Positions 1-11,816 of a stretch of DNA of 64,000 bases are shown in pieces. Numbering within the stretch: the stretch's first letter is position 1; each line of letters starts with the position of its first letter. The notes below the pieces were generated by a model, which saw only the letters and a list, made by a program, of their open reading frames with translations, was not told the origin of the DNA and searched no databases. The translations under genes were made by a program, and so were the position numbers. Source of the DNA: Talpa occidentalis (taxonomy: Eukaryota; Chordata; Mammalia; Eulipotyphla; Talpidae); NCBI RefSeq assembly GCF_014898055.3, contig NW_023603184.1, positions 114,318,615-114,382,614 on the forward strand, in the 5' to 3' direction.

Positions 1-2554
1 TCCTAGCCTTGACACATTACAGCATAGAGGCTTATAATTTAAATAAATATGGGAAATTAATAAATTATCTTCTTTGTTAGTAGGTAGAAAATTAAAGCAA
101 GTTAAGGAAGACAATGATGCAAGGATCAAAGTAGGTCTCATTGAGGTGATCAAGAGGTCAAGAAAAGTGATCACAATAAAAAGGCATCATTCCTTGTCCA
201 TTGATGAGACCTAGAATCCATAGATTTGCCCAAAAGAAAAAACCCAAGGAAATATTGCACTAATTCCCTCAAACTTCTCCTAAGAGACACATGCTCATTG
301 ACTTGAATACATGTACACTGATGAAAAATGGAATCTATTTCAAGAAGAGTTGACTATAGGATTCAAGTTAACACTGATATTCAGAGACGCAATTTTGTCA
401 TCATGATCTATGAGTTGGAGTGGGGTCAAAATATCCGGGTAATAAATAGAATCTTGGGGTCCAGGTGGGATCAGCAACATAATTTTGCAAAATAAAAATG
501 CAAAGATCCTAGTAAAAAATTACCAATAACTAAAGATGGTAACAGTGGAGCATGAAACCAAGAATGATGCACTTCTAAGTAGCAGGCAAATTGCACAGAT
601 CATACACCCAGAAGACAGTCTGGATCTGGTCCCAAATCTGAATCACAGTGGGTTCGTTTGATCAATAGACTGCCTTCAGTTGTCACTTCCCATTCTCAAA
701 ATATACAATTGGAACAAATAGCCTTAGTAGCTGCATACCTCCTGCAGCAGGTTCTTGACAGATGGAATGAACTCTGTTATGCATCACAGGTTCTCTCCAA
801 GAGTAGCAGAATTATTCTTCCACCTGCTGTAGTGATGCCAGAAGCCAACTTGTGACTATTAATTCTCTTTAGGCATTACTTCCTTAGGAGAGATTTGCCA
901 AACATTTGACTTCGCTGTTCTAATTATTCATCAAATATTCATTCAATAAATATAAACAAGATAACATTTACATGCCACACACTGAACACAATGCACAATA
1001 TTTCTCTCCTCATGTATCTCAGATTTTACTTAATGAGACACTAAAAAAGTAAATGAAGGAATGAATTAGTGAAAGTGAAAATAGCATAGAGTGATAAACA
1101 GAAGAAAATGATACAAAATGATGTAAAGGAAAGTTACATGGACAAAAAAGATTTAACTAAGTGATTTCTTGACATCAGCACTTATAAGAATTCTGGTTAG
1201 TGAAACAGTTTGTCAGACTATACGTGACATAGTTTTGATATGACCACATTCACCAATATTTAGGATAATAATCACCAACTTTCATTATAAAGAGAATAGA
1301 ACTGATTCTAGAATCTAGGGGGAAAACTCAAGAGACTTACAAAATAAAAATGGATGTAAACAACTGAAAATCACTATCTTTGCAATAGCTACAAAACACA
1401 CTTCTATATGTAAATCAAAATAAGTCTTCACCCTGAATCTCAACTCTCACAAATTTTGCTAAATAATTAAGAAAATAACAAAATTGACTGAATGAATGAA
1501 TGAGTGGATGAATAATAAAATATGTATACTCAACTATAAATACCACAGAAAAGAATTAACAACTTTTTATCAAGAATGTATTTATTGTCAGAATCTCCAT
1601 TAAAGGTTCTTCCATTTTAGAATTTCTTTTGTCTTTTCTCTTTACTGGTATTCTCCACAAAAAGTGAATTCAGGCTTCATTGCAGTCATTAATCAACCAG
1701 TAAAAAGAAAATGTATAATATATGCAAATTAAAGCATTTTCCAAGGTTTTTTATTGTGCCATGTCTATGAATGGGAAGATGTATGCATGTTTACTTGTAA
1801 AAACATATTTTTGTAGTCTTACCTAATACTTTCTTTTTGTCCTGTCTTCCAACTACAGATAAAATAATATATAAGAAAAAAGGTTTGCTTTTCCATGAAA
1901 TTTTTTTAGCCGCACCACAATACAGACTAAAGGAAGATATTTGCAATATGATAAAACAAAGATTAAAATCTAGAATTTTTTTCTCACTAAGTGTAATGTA
2001 TGTAAATATAAAATCATAGCAAACAATAGTGAAAATATTTGTAGATAGATATGTGCCTCCAAGAAGTTAATTACAAAAATTAGCTATAGAAATGGACCTT
2101 TAGTTGCATTGCTAACCTTTTTTAATTTTTATTCTCCCCCTAACTTTTTTAAATAACAAATCTGAAACAAATTTGACAAAATATGATCATCTATAAAATT
2201 TAGAAATTTAAATTAGATCATCTGTAAAATAGTGCACAAAACAAAGATCACAAGTTTCTTTTCTGTGGAAGCTTTCATGAGGATATATATCCCCACCTCC
2301 TTACTTCTTACATGCAAACTTCATACTTCATCATTTTTCATATGAATGCTTTTACATACCAATTTACACAAAATTCTTTCTTCATATCCTTTCTTCATTT
2401 TAATTATTTTTCAGGTTAATTTAAAATATTTTCACTGTGTTTAAATATTAGATCACAAGCTTTCAAATGTGGAATGAAATACTGTGTATGTTGCTTTGAG
2501 TTATTCTTAGCAGCAAACAAAAATAAATGATTATTTTTAAAAAAGTGGTACCTA
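1..2554. other. AT-rich non-coding DNA, no gene seen
   Basis: No open frame here looks like a real protein, and no RNA gene is visible. Around 930-1080 there is a weak match to the common mammalian L2/MIR-type phrase beginning with a TTCATTCAATAAATAT-like string, so an ancient repeat scrap is possible there. The rest is unassigned. Confidence 0.5.
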
Positions 2555-2825
2555 GGCCTCCCTGGTAGTGTAAGGGGTTAGGATACAACCTGTGAAGCTG
2601 TCCACAGCCTCTGCAGCACAAGTTCGATCCCCAGCCAGCCAGAGTGCAACCCACATGGTGCAGCAGACCTCTCCTGTCTCGTCTGCTGCATTCCTCAGCA
2701 GTGTACTTCAGTCAATCTGCTTTTTCTGTTCCCCATTCTATCTGGTGAATCCTCTCAAACCCCACACCTCTGGCCTGTAACCCAGCTTTTGTATGCATAA
2801 ATAAATAAATCTTAAAAAAAAAAAA
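2555..2825 (+). repeat. tRNA-derived SINE, full-length, 'GTATGCATAAATAAAT' subtype
   Basis: The head GGCCTCCCTGG is followed by a B-box-like GTTCGATCCCC and the shared body (GCAGACCTCTCCTG, CAGCAGTGTA). It ends TGTATGCATAAATAAATAAATC and an A-run. This subtype has an older-looking head (ggggttaggatacaacc) than the GCGCAGCGC type. Confidence 0.9.
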
Positions 2826-4245
2826 GTAGTCTGTAATTTCACCTTCAATAAAAAATGTATCTATGCCTGCTCCAAAGAGCTGGTTTTTCATTTTCATGAG
2901 AATGTTTTTAAACAATTTAGAAAATAAATAATTCTGTCTTAAAGTGAAACATGCCAATATAGAGAATAAAATATGAATGTTATTCTACTTAAAATCACAA
3001 GCTATTTGTCTATTTCCTTTCCATTCTCCAATGGAGAGGAAACCACATTTCCCAAAACCATTTGCCCACTAACTTCAGCAAATGTCAACCAATAGAAAGC
3101 ACTCACATGAAACTGGAAGGCAGGATGAAGTGATAAGTCAGGGTATTTTACCTCAAACTGTCACCTCATGAAAGTCTTCCTCTACCCAATAAAGCTTCCT
3201 AGGTAAATAGAAGATAATATGTTTTTACAAAAAAAAATATTTTTTCAATGTTTTTGTTTGCTTATCTGTGTGTTATTGTTATTTTGTATAATGCAACATA
3301 TTCCTCAGTTGGGTTTGAAGCTAAGTCACAATTTTCAGCCTTGACTGGTCTATTTGATTATTCATGTATGACACTGACACATATATTTCCCTACTGTATA
3401 TTCACTTATTTTTTAGTCCCTGTGTGTAAATTTCAAGACAGAAATATTGTGATAGTTCAGAAGAGATATTTGACAAGGCATACATTCTGTTTTAATACCC
3501 TAGTGATATAAAGGAAATTTTACATGTAGCAATGTTTAAAATGCCTCTAATTTCAGATTTCACTATATTCAATTGAAGAAAGGAAAATTCGAAGCAATAA
3601 ATAAAAAAGTCCCTCAAGACATGGATACCTCGTTGGTAGAATACTTTCTGAGTGTTCATGCCCAAAACATTGTTAAATTTGGTTTATTTTTCTTTACTTC
3701 CCGTATTTTTATGCATTTGATATAAATTCTACTTTCACTTTACTTATACCATAGTAGGTGCTGGTGGATAAAAAAAGTGAATCATACAGAATTACAACAC
3801 TCAAGAAGCAATTATGGGGATAACCAGCTATGAAGAAATAATTAAATTGAAGAAAGAATATGAAGAAAGAATTATATGTGTAAGTTGGTACGTAAAAACA
3901 TTAGTATGAAAAGTGATGATGAAGTTTGCATATAAGAGGTAAGGAGGGGAGATATATATCCTCATGGAAGCCTCCACAGAAAACACAAGTGTGATATTTG
4001 TGTTGGACACTATAAAATTTTCCCAGAAAGGGTTTAAAAACATAAAGTATCCAAATATATTGCTGACCGATGCACATGTTTTTCTATCACTGAAACAAAA
4101 TGGAAGGAAGGATGATAAGACAGAAATTCAGTGAAGAGGGTCCTTGAACTCCTTTAGTGTCATTACTGCCTTTATGGTTTAGGATTTTTTTGGTGTCAAG
4201 CAACAGAAACACTAAATACAATAACAATATGAAAAAGGGGATGTG
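2826..4245. other. Unassigned AT-rich DNA
   Basis: No coding potential is seen. The stretch 3000-3200 (fatty in CCAAT-like and ACTGGAAGG strings) resembles ancient mammalian interspersed repeats but I cannot name the family. The open frame at 3248-3511 is AT-rich and has no recognisable domain. Confidence 0.4.
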
Positions 4246-4372
4246 GGGCCTCCCCTGGTGGTGCAGCGGTTGAGCGCTGGGCTGCAAGGCTGCCCGCAGC
4301 CTCTGCAGCGCCGGTTCGTTCCCCGGCTGCAGGCGAGGGTCCCACAAGAAAAAAAAAAAAAAAAAAAAAAAA
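4246..4372 (+). repeat. Short SINE: tRNA-like head only plus poly(A)
   Basis: This copy holds only the tRNA-related head (GTGGTGCAGCGGTTGAGCGC, then GGTTCGTTCCCCGGC), stops at 'gagggtcccaca' and goes directly into about 24 A residues (4349-4372). Approximate direct repeats (AAGGGGATGTG before, AAGGAATGTG after) suggest it inserted in this shortened form rather than being cut later. Confidence 0.85.
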
Positions 4373-4728
4373 GGAATGTGCTCCTTCATTCTGAAATAAA
4401 GGGCTAGCTTCGGGGAAGAATTTGGGTCTTAGATACAGGTGACATCATCTACAAAAGGCAGTATTTTAACAATTATATAATTGCTAGAGATTCAGTGGAT
4501 GCGCTAAAAGTTTTTATAGGTTTTTTAAGACCATACAGGACTTAGAGTTAATGAGGTTCCCATCACCTCAGCCAGAGCACAATCACGGGGGAGGAAACCA
4601 CAGACGCCAGACGCCATGCTCACAGAGTAGCCATTAGCCTGATTTCTTCCATCATCCTTAGCTGTCTTTTTCATCCTTTGGGCTTTCAGGTGCAAAATCT
4701 AACTTCTAAAAGAGTTGCAGTATTCATT

Positions 4729-4738
4729 GAAAAGCTCA
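4729..4738. repeat. Target-site duplication of the COX20 retrocopy (left)
   Basis: GAAAAGCTCA occurs here and again at 5355-5364 just after the A-rich tail. This is the L1-type insertion footprint of the retrocopy. Confidence 0.85.
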
Positions 4739-5354
4739 CTTTCAGTTCCCCGAGCAGGAGCCAGGCGATCCCAGGAAGGGAAAGCCCTTTAAACTTATGG
4801 GAATTTTAGATGTTGAGAACATCCCCTATGCCCGGGATTCGATATTATATGGTTCGTTAGTATCTGTTCTGGCTGGCCTTGGACATTTTTTAACTAGTAG
4901 GATTAGAAGATCATGTGATGTTGGAGTAGAATTTTTCTTGATGACTTTAGGATGCTGGTTCCATTGTAGGTATAACTATGCAAAACAAATAACCCAGGAA
5001 AGAATTGCCAGAGAAGGAATTAAAAATAAGATTTTATGTGAAAGTGATCCTGAAAGAAAACAAGCCAATGGCAACAGCAGCAGCTGAGCAATCTCCGTCA
5101 TAGAACACCCAAATACAACGGAAGTCAGTGTGAAAAAAGGTGAGAGCAGCTATAAAAAAAAAAAAAAAACCTACATTTTATCTTCCATAAAGCCTTCAAT
5201 AAGGTAAGTAATTTGTGTAAATTGTATTTTACTTATCTACTGCCAATATGTCATATAGTGAACTATGCTTAGAAGTGTTTCCTTGACCTAAGTAGTGAGC
5301 ATAAATGACAACATCAAGAAATAAATCTCTCCCAATTAAAATTAAAAAAAGAAA
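4739..5354 (+). pseudogene. COX20: COX20 processed pseudogene (retrocopy)
   Basis: COX20 (FAM36A) is a small inner-membrane protein of mitochondria that chaperones COX2 during cytochrome c oxidase assembly. The frame 4797-5087 encodes 96 residues that clearly match it: LDVEN, ARDSILYGSL, SRIRRSCDVGV, TLGCWFHCRYNYAKQ, QERIARE, KILCE, DPERK. The homology continues in frame upstream to about 4746, but the normal N-terminal start is gone and the first ATG is internal. There are no introns, there is an AATAAA near 5321 and an A-rich tail (5342-5354), and a perfect 10-bp duplication GAAAAGCTCA flanks the copy (4729-4738 and 5355-5364). Compared with the human protein as I recall it, single codons are missing after GHF and near CDVGV; both are in-frame. 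The copy is 5'-truncated and most likely non-functional, although the frame remains open. Confidence 0.93.
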
Positions 5355-5364
5355 GAAAAGCTCA

Positions 5365-5993
5365 TATTAATAATGTGTCAAAGTCAGTGCTCTGTGGAAT
5401 TAATTTATTTCTGAAGAAAATTTTGGGGTGCCATTACCAGTACGATAGCAAGTTAGGAAAAAACACAAGTCCTTTCTGAAGCTAACTGCTGGGTATGGGT
5501 AGGAAACTGTAAATGCCTTAAAGACAGAAAAAAAGACGTTCAAACACTTCTTAACTTTCTATATCACTCAAAAGAAAGCAGAATTACAATGAAGTATACA
5601 AATTGGCAACATTTCATTAAGACCAACAAGCAATCTTCTTCTTTTATTAGAGTATTTTTTTCCTAAATCCCAAAAGACTTATTATCTATATTGCACATTT
5701 TATTACTGACACTTAGGGCCTATATATTTGCTAAACAGCAACTATCTTGTCATTTAATTAGAAATAGGTTTTTTTTTATTTGTTCCTCAGCCTCTACTGC
5801 AAGTCACTAATTTATTTAATCACTCATTATTTGTTAAATTCACAGTAAAGACATACTATGAATCAGGCAATGAGCTGCTAGTGGTCAAAGATGAATAAAA
5901 CATTATCCCTTTCCAGAGATTTCAAAGTAACTACTTTACATGATTGCTGACCACAAGTTCACTCCAAAGACCCAGTCAGATCACAACAGATTA
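5365..5993. other. Unassigned DNA with a possible L2/MIR-type scrap
   Basis: At 5815-5930 the sequence follows the common mammalian phrase 'cattatttgttaa...catactatgaatcaggcaatgagctgctag', a decayed version of an L2/MIR3-like segment. No gene is seen. Confidence 0.4.
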
Positions 5994-6451
5994 TTAGTGC
6001 ACCTGGAAGATATTGTGGGTTTGCTTCCACACCACAGCAACCAAGTGAATTTCATAATAAAGTGAGTCACAGAGATTTTGTGTTTCCCCATTTCATATAA
6101 AAGTTATATTTATACTATACTGTGATCCATTAAGTATGCAGTAGCACTGTTTCTTACCAAAGCAATGTACAGACCTTAATGGAAAATACTTTATTGCTAA
6201 AAAATGCTCGCCATCATCAGAACCTTCAGTGAGCTGTGATCTTTTTGTTGGTGATGGGTCTTTCCTCAATGCTGATGGCTGCTGACTGAGGAGGGTGGTA
6301 GTTACTGAAGTAACTAGAGTGGCTATAACAATTTTTCAATTGCCATTTACCCCTTGGGTGAATCCTCCTTTAACAAAATATTTCACTGCAGCACATGATG
6401 CTTTTTGATAGCATTTTACACAAAATAGAGCTTATTTTAAAATTGGAGTCA

Positions 6452-6733
6452 TGGGCCTCCCCGGTGGCACAGTGGGTTGAGCGCAGCGCGGTGAAGCTTG
6501 CTGTCAGGCGCAGCCTCTGCAGCGCCAGTTTGATTCCCAGCCGTCCAGGGAGATTCCCACATGGCGCGGCAGACCTCTCCTGTCTCGCCCGCTGCTCCCC
6601 TCAGCAGTGTCTTTGATCTGTCTGTCTGTTTTGTTCCCCACTCTGTCTCTGGTGAATCCTCTCACCCTCCCGCGCATCTGGCCTGTAACCCGGTTCTTGT
6701 ACAAATAAAAATAAATCTTTAAAAAAAATAAAG
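6452..6733 (+). repeat. tRNA-derived SINE nested in Tigger1
   Basis: Full-length copy with head GGCACAGTGGGTTGAGCGC and tail GTACAAATAAAAATAAATCTTT plus A-run. A perfect 14-bp duplication TAAAATTGGAGTCA flanks it (6438-6451 and 6734-6747). The duplicated bases are Tigger1 sequence, proving the SINE came second. A roughly 10-bp expansion is visible in the head (CTTGCTGTCAGGCGCAGCC). Confidence 0.93.
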
Positions 6734-7286
6734 TAAAATTGGAGTCAATCCTCTGGACATTTTATCAACTAAATATATGTCATGTTATAAATCCTTTATT
6801 GCCATTTCAGCAGTGTTCACAGCATCTTCACCGGAGTAGATTCCATCTCAAGAAACCACTTTCTTTGTTCATCCATAAGAAGAAACCCCTCATCTATTCA
6901 ACTTGTATGAAGAGATTGTAGCAATTCATCTACCTTCAAGCTCTAATTTGAATTCTTTTCTCTTGTTATTTTCACCACATCTGCAATTCCCACCTCACTC
7001 AGGTCTTAAGTACTTCGAAGTCATCCATGAAAGTTGGAATCAACTTTTTCCAAACTCCTGTTTATCTTGATATTTTCACCTCATCCCCTAAATCATAAAT
7101 GCTCTTAATGGAATCTATAATGTTCAGTCCTTTCCACAAGTTTCTCAGTTGAGTTTGCCCAGATCTACCAGAGGAATCACTACCTATGGCAGTTATAGAT
7201 TTTCACAAAATGTGTTTCTTAAATAAGACAATTTGAAAGTTGAAGTGACTCCTTGATTCATGGGCTGCAGAATGGGTGTTATGTTG

Positions 7287-7655
7287 TCAGTCATGAAAAC
7301 TACATTCATCTTGTACATCTCTGTCCAAACAATGCATTGTCAGTGGGCGGTAATGTTTTGAAAGGATCTTTTTTTCTGAGTAGTAGAGTTCAACTTTTTT
7401 TGTCAAATATTTAGCAAACCACGTTGTAAACAGATGTGCTGTCATCCAGGCTCTATTGTTCCATTTATAGAGCTCTAGTATAGACTGAGAAAAATTTTTA
7501 AGAACCCTGGGATTATCAGAATGGTAAATGGGTATTGGTTTTAACTTAAAGTCACCAGTTGAATTACCCCTTAATAAGAGAGCCAGTCTGTCATTTGATG
7601 TTTTGAAGCTAGGCATTGTTGAATTCTCTGTAGCTATGAGAATGCTAGGTGACAT
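7287..7655 (-). pseudogene. Tigger1 transposase fragment (DDE region, decayed)
   Basis: The 122-residue frame reads through the middle of a pogo-type transposase. Key stretches are MPSFKTSNDRLALLL, FKLKPIPIYHSDNPR and KWNNRAWMTAHLFTTWF, followed by YYSEKKILSKHY. Upstream and downstream parts lie in other frames, so the gene is broken. The expected catalytic Asp block after SEKK is garbled here ('RPLTMHCLDRD'). It would once have cut and pasted Tigger elements at TA targets; it cannot do so now. Confidence 0.85.
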
Positions 7656-8035
7656 TTTTCTCCAACAGAAATCTGTTTGGTTTATGTTGAATACCTGTTA
7701 TTTAGTGTAGCCATCTTTATCAATGCTCTTACCTAGATCTTCTGGATAGTTTGCTTCAGCTTCTACATCAGCACTTGCTGCTTCAAATTGCAATTTTGTG
7801 TTATAGAAAATGGCTTCTTTGGGTTTAGTTTAAGGGAATATTATGACTAGTTTGATTTTTTTATGTTATGGCTAATAAACTTTCTCCTTGTCAGTAGTAA
7901 GGCTGCTTTGCCTTTTTTTTTTTTTTAATTATTGGTGTTTTTACTAGAGCAGCATTTTGAATTTCCTTCAAGAACTTTTTAATTATATTCACAACTTGGC
8001 TAACTGATGCAAGAGATTTAGCTTTTGGATTCTTT

Positions 8036-8214
8036 TAGCATCCAGAATGGGAGGAGGAGGGATGGGAACAAAGTTCAAGTGAGCACAATGGACTATGGTG
8101 GTGAATGATGGGTGCTTTGGTTGTGGGAGTGCTGCAGTAACTATACCTGAGAGGGGGAGGGGGACCCTATTCTTCCAAAATACCAACAACAGTGTAAAAC
8201 AATATTGCATATCT
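8036..8214 (+). mobile_element. L1 3'-UTR fragment inside Tigger1
   Basis: The phrase TGGACTATGGTGGTGAATGA with GGGTGCTTTGG matches the L1 3' UTR seen again at 8780-8815 and 20477-20500. It lies upstream of an L1 ORF2 segment, so the order is reversed relative to one element and this is likely a separate or rearranged L1 piece. Confidence 0.6.
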
Positions 8215-8885
8215 ATAAATATATATGAAATAAAAATCAAATCAATTTGCCCAGTGAAAAGATGGCAAATATACTACTCAACAATAAAAATAAATGAATT
8301 TGGTCCTCCCTGGTGGTGCAAGAGGTTAAGGCGCAACATTATGAAGATATTGTTAGCTACTGCAGCACCAATTTGATCCCCAGTCAGGGAGCAGCAGACC
8401 TCTCCTGTCTCGCCTGCTGCTCCCCTTAGCAGTGTAGTTCAGTAGATCTGCCTATTCTGCTCCCTGCTCTGTCTCTGGTGAATCCTCTCATCCCCCACAC
8501 CTCTGGCCTCTACCCCGGTTCTTATATGCATAAAATAAAATAAATCTTAAAAAAAAATAAACAAAATCATGCCATTTGTAACCATTTGAATGGAACTGGA
8601 GAGGATTATGCTATGTGAAACAAGTCCTAACAAGAAAGACATGATTTTGCTCTCATGTGAATATATAGAAACTAAACAAAGCAACAGACAAAACTAAACC
8701 AAAATAATCTCTGGAAATATGACTGCAGAACTGAAACTACCAAATGTGGATAACAGGTTGCAGGGAGCAGGAGCCGGGAGGGCCGATGGACTGTGGTGGA
8801 GGTTTATGGGTGCTTTGGCGGTGGTATGTGGTAATATATATCTGAAGAAATATGAAACTCCTAAACATGTAGTTTGTAAACCAAT
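8215..8885 (+). mobile_element. L1 3' end (ORF2 C-terminus and 3' UTR), interrupted by a SINE
   Basis: The segment has the typical L1 ending: '...ATACTACTCAACAATAAAAATAAATGAATTT' then, after the SINE at 8302-8561, 'ATGCCATTTGTAACCATTTG...GGAGAGGATTATGCTATGTGAAA' and a 3' UTR ending GTAAACCAATGTTACCTTAA. Tigger1 resumes at about 8888. Confidence 0.8.
8302..8561 (+). repeat. tRNA-derived SINE nested in L1 (in Tigger1)
   Basis: Head TCCTCCCTGGTGGTGCAAGAGG, shared body, and tail TATATGCATAAAATAAAATAAATC plus A-run. The L1 frame text continues on both sides, so this is a third-level nest. Confidence 0.88.
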
Positions 8886-9092
8886 GTTACCTTAATAATA
8901 ATACATTTTGCAATATTGCAAGATATACCAAAGTGTGGCACAGAAGGAAAGTGAGCACATGATGGTGGGAAAATGTCATACAAATAGATTTATTCCTTTC
9001 AAGGTTGTCACAAACCCTCAATCCAAAAAACATTCCACAATATATCTGAAGTGCAATGAGGTAGAGCACAAGTAAAATGAAGTATGCCTCTG

Positions 9093-11477
9093 GTAGCTGC
9101 AATCAAAGAAATATTGCACTTAGTATATGGAAAAAAAATAGATCACAGTGAATGAAAAAAAAAATTATTCTGTGGTAGATGAGGAAATTCTCAGGGCAGC
9201 TTCACAAATGATGTCATGAAATATAACCTGAGATTCACCTGAGAAAAGATAACATAATTCACTTTAGTATATATTTAGTTGTTTGTTTTACTGGTGTAGG
9301 ATTCTAGGTAAGGGTTATTTTCTCTCAGCACTATTAAAATGTCATACTACTCTATTCTGGTTTCTATAATTTTTGTTAAAGAATATTCTGTAAATTTTTC
9401 TGCTGATCTATTAAATGTTTTTTTCCTCCAAACTACATATAAGATTTGCCTTTTTATTTTATTTTCATCAATGTTGAAGTAATTTTGTAAATAAATTTTC
9501 TTTGAATTCATCCTGAATGAGTTCAGCAAGCTTCTCAAATTGAGACGCTTGGAAAAATATCAGTTATTATTGATTCAAATACTGCATTCCCTTGTCTTTC
9601 CTAAAGTCACAATGCTGTTTAGTGGTTGATTTAGGTTTTGATCACTATCAAGAAAATATGTTTTGTTGACTATATTTTAGACCTCTATGCTACAACATGT
9701 ATTTTAACAAATATACAAAATAAGCTTTTCTATTTCAAACTTTTTCAAAAGAATAAATTTTGCGAAAATTTTCTCAAACATTATTTTGTATAAATTAGTT
9801 ATCTTAATGTCTTTCCAGACAAACCAATAACTTCAAAAATAAATCTAATTTTTCTGACTTGCAATTTTATTATATTTGAAATGAGATTTTGACCTTTTCT
9901 AGAATACAGAAAATTTTAATTTATTGTAAAATAATCTGTTTGTGTGTGTATGTTCAATTTCTCCATTGTTGAAAATTCTTAGAATTGAGTTTCTAATTCA
10001 TTCAGTGCTTCTTGACTTCAATATTGTTAGCATCTTTTCATTTATCTCTGAGAATTTTACATATTTTTTTAAGTTGTTTTTATGTTACTCTTGGTGACTT
10101 ATTTTAAACAATTTCCTATTTCCTAAGAAGGCATTTTTAACAACATTATTTCCCATTGTTTGATTTCAGAGGCTTATAATAGACTCAGAGTTTATATCAT
10201 GTACATTTAAGAAAATGATTTTAAAAATATAACACAGGGGAAAGATTTTCATACTATTACTTAGGAAACATTATAAAATAATATTAACAAAAACAGCTGT
10301 TTATCCCAAGAAATATTAAAAGCCCCAACAAAGGAACAATTATTTTTAGTGTTCAAATTAACAAGGAATTATACTGTAAGTCATGTATTTTATACTAATA
10401 TACCTACAAAACAAATGATGATGTACAAATGTTTACAAATTTTCTCAAAATACCATTTTTTTCAAGGATATCACACTTTTTAATATTTAGTCTCACGTTT
10501 CTAGCATGAAAATATAGTCAGGTTTTAAAGCATGTGTCAAGTTGGAGACAAAGGAAGAGACATGTAGTAAGAAAAAGGAAAACAAATTGAAATATTTTGA
10601 CAATAGCAAGTATGTAAAAATATTTTCTTATCAACAATGTTTCAATGTTTATTTCATTTGGAAAAGAGTAAATTATCTAACTGAATTATTATAACTATTT
10701 GAATTACCACATACAGTCGCTAATGTTGTTTATTTATGTATTATTCAGAGATGATTTCTATTCCATAATGCATGCTATTTAAGGTATAGAGGGCAATTGA
10801 AGAAGTAGAATTTTTGGCAAAATATTTGTGAAAGAATTTGTAGTTCTTAACAATTAAAATTATAATTTTAAGTGGTAATTTTCTAAAGTTAATATATTTT
10901 ATATTGGCTTTAAACTTTATATTGCATAATTTAAATAAATTATCTATTCCAGCTGGGAATGTAATCAATCAAATCCATGTGGTTATTTTAAAGGTTTGAA
11001 GTATATCTTAGCACCAGACACCTTGGCTCCAAAAATTACTGTAATCTTTACAGTGGTCCCATTAGGATGAGGGCTTAACCAGGGATAAGAGATTGAGAGT
11101 TATTAAATGGAGTATTTTGCTAGCCACTGTGAGTATAATCAGCAATCCAAGTAATTATATTCACTAGAGAATTAACAAATATCTTTACAAATTGCTCATT
11201 AATCCATGTGCCGAAAATGAAAAGAAATCAACTACAGTATGGAGAGTGTGAGCTGTTGCCCAAAACAATCAGGAAATACGGGATCTGGACACAGACTCCA
11301 ACCACTATGAACTTTGGTTTTATTATTGATAAGGAGGAAGAAGTGTCTTTGTTTAGATCAAGCTGGAAAAATAGAATTGAGACTGCTGTGATAAAAGTAT
11401 CAAATTCCATTAAGTGAAATGTAAAATAATAAAAAGAAGAAATAAAAAATAATGCCAGAGCAAGACTTATGAATAGA
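9093..11477. other. AT-rich non-coding DNA
   Basis: About 2.4 kb of very AT-rich sequence. I see no gene, RNA or repeat that I can name with confidence. Open frames here are short and have no domain. Confidence 0.5.
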
Positions 11478-11495
11478 AAATAGCATATTTGGGGG

Positions 11496-11798
11496 CCACC
11501 CCGGTGGTATGGGGTAAGTCTCAGCACTATCCACAGCCACTGAAGCACGAGTTCCATCCCCTGCCAGGGAGCTGATCCACATGGTGCAGCAGACCTCTCC
11601 TGACTAGCCCACTGCTCCCCTCAGCAGTGTATTTTGGTCAACTGCCTGTTCTGCTCCTCTGTCTCTAGTGAATCTTCTCACCCCCCTGCACCTCTTGCCT
11701 ACACCCCAGCTCTTGCATGCATAAATAAATAAAATAGATCAAAAAAAGAAAGAGAGAGAGAGAGAGAGAGGGGAAAGGAAGGAAGGAAGGAAGGAAGG
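11496..11798 (+). repeat. tRNA-derived SINE with (AG)n and (GGAA)n tail
   Basis: The SINE head (CCACCCCGGTGGTATGGGG) runs to TTGCATGCATAAATAAATAAAATAGATC, then an A-rich link, (AG)n at 11748-11770 and (GGAA)n to 11798. An 18-bp duplication AAATAGCATATTTGGGGG lies at 11478-11495 and 11799-11816, so both microsatellites are inside the insertion and grew from its tail. Confidence 0.92.
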
Positions 11799-11816
11799 AA
11801 ATAGCATATTTGGGGG

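Larger units (their letters stand above)
5994..9092 (-). mobile_element. Tigger1 DNA transposon, interrupted by SINE and L1 insertions
   Basis: The plus strand carries the reverse complement of Tigger1. The left end (GGAAGATATTGTGGGTTTGCTTCCA) and right end (GAAGTATGCCTCTG) are decayed forms of the terminal inverted repeat. In between run recognisable blocks: the terminal AAAGTTATATTTATACTATACTGT block, a transposase region from about 6200 to 8030, and the far end from 8888. It is interrupted by a SINE at 6452-6733 and L1-derived sequence at about 8036-8885. The family is a class II pogo/Tc1-like element inactive for tens of millions of years. Confidence 0.88.

Noticed and set aside
4246..4345. 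tRNA gene
   Set aside because: A and B boxes are those of the SINE head; no proper cloverleaf or anticodon arm can be drawn with confidence, and the sequence continues into poly(A).
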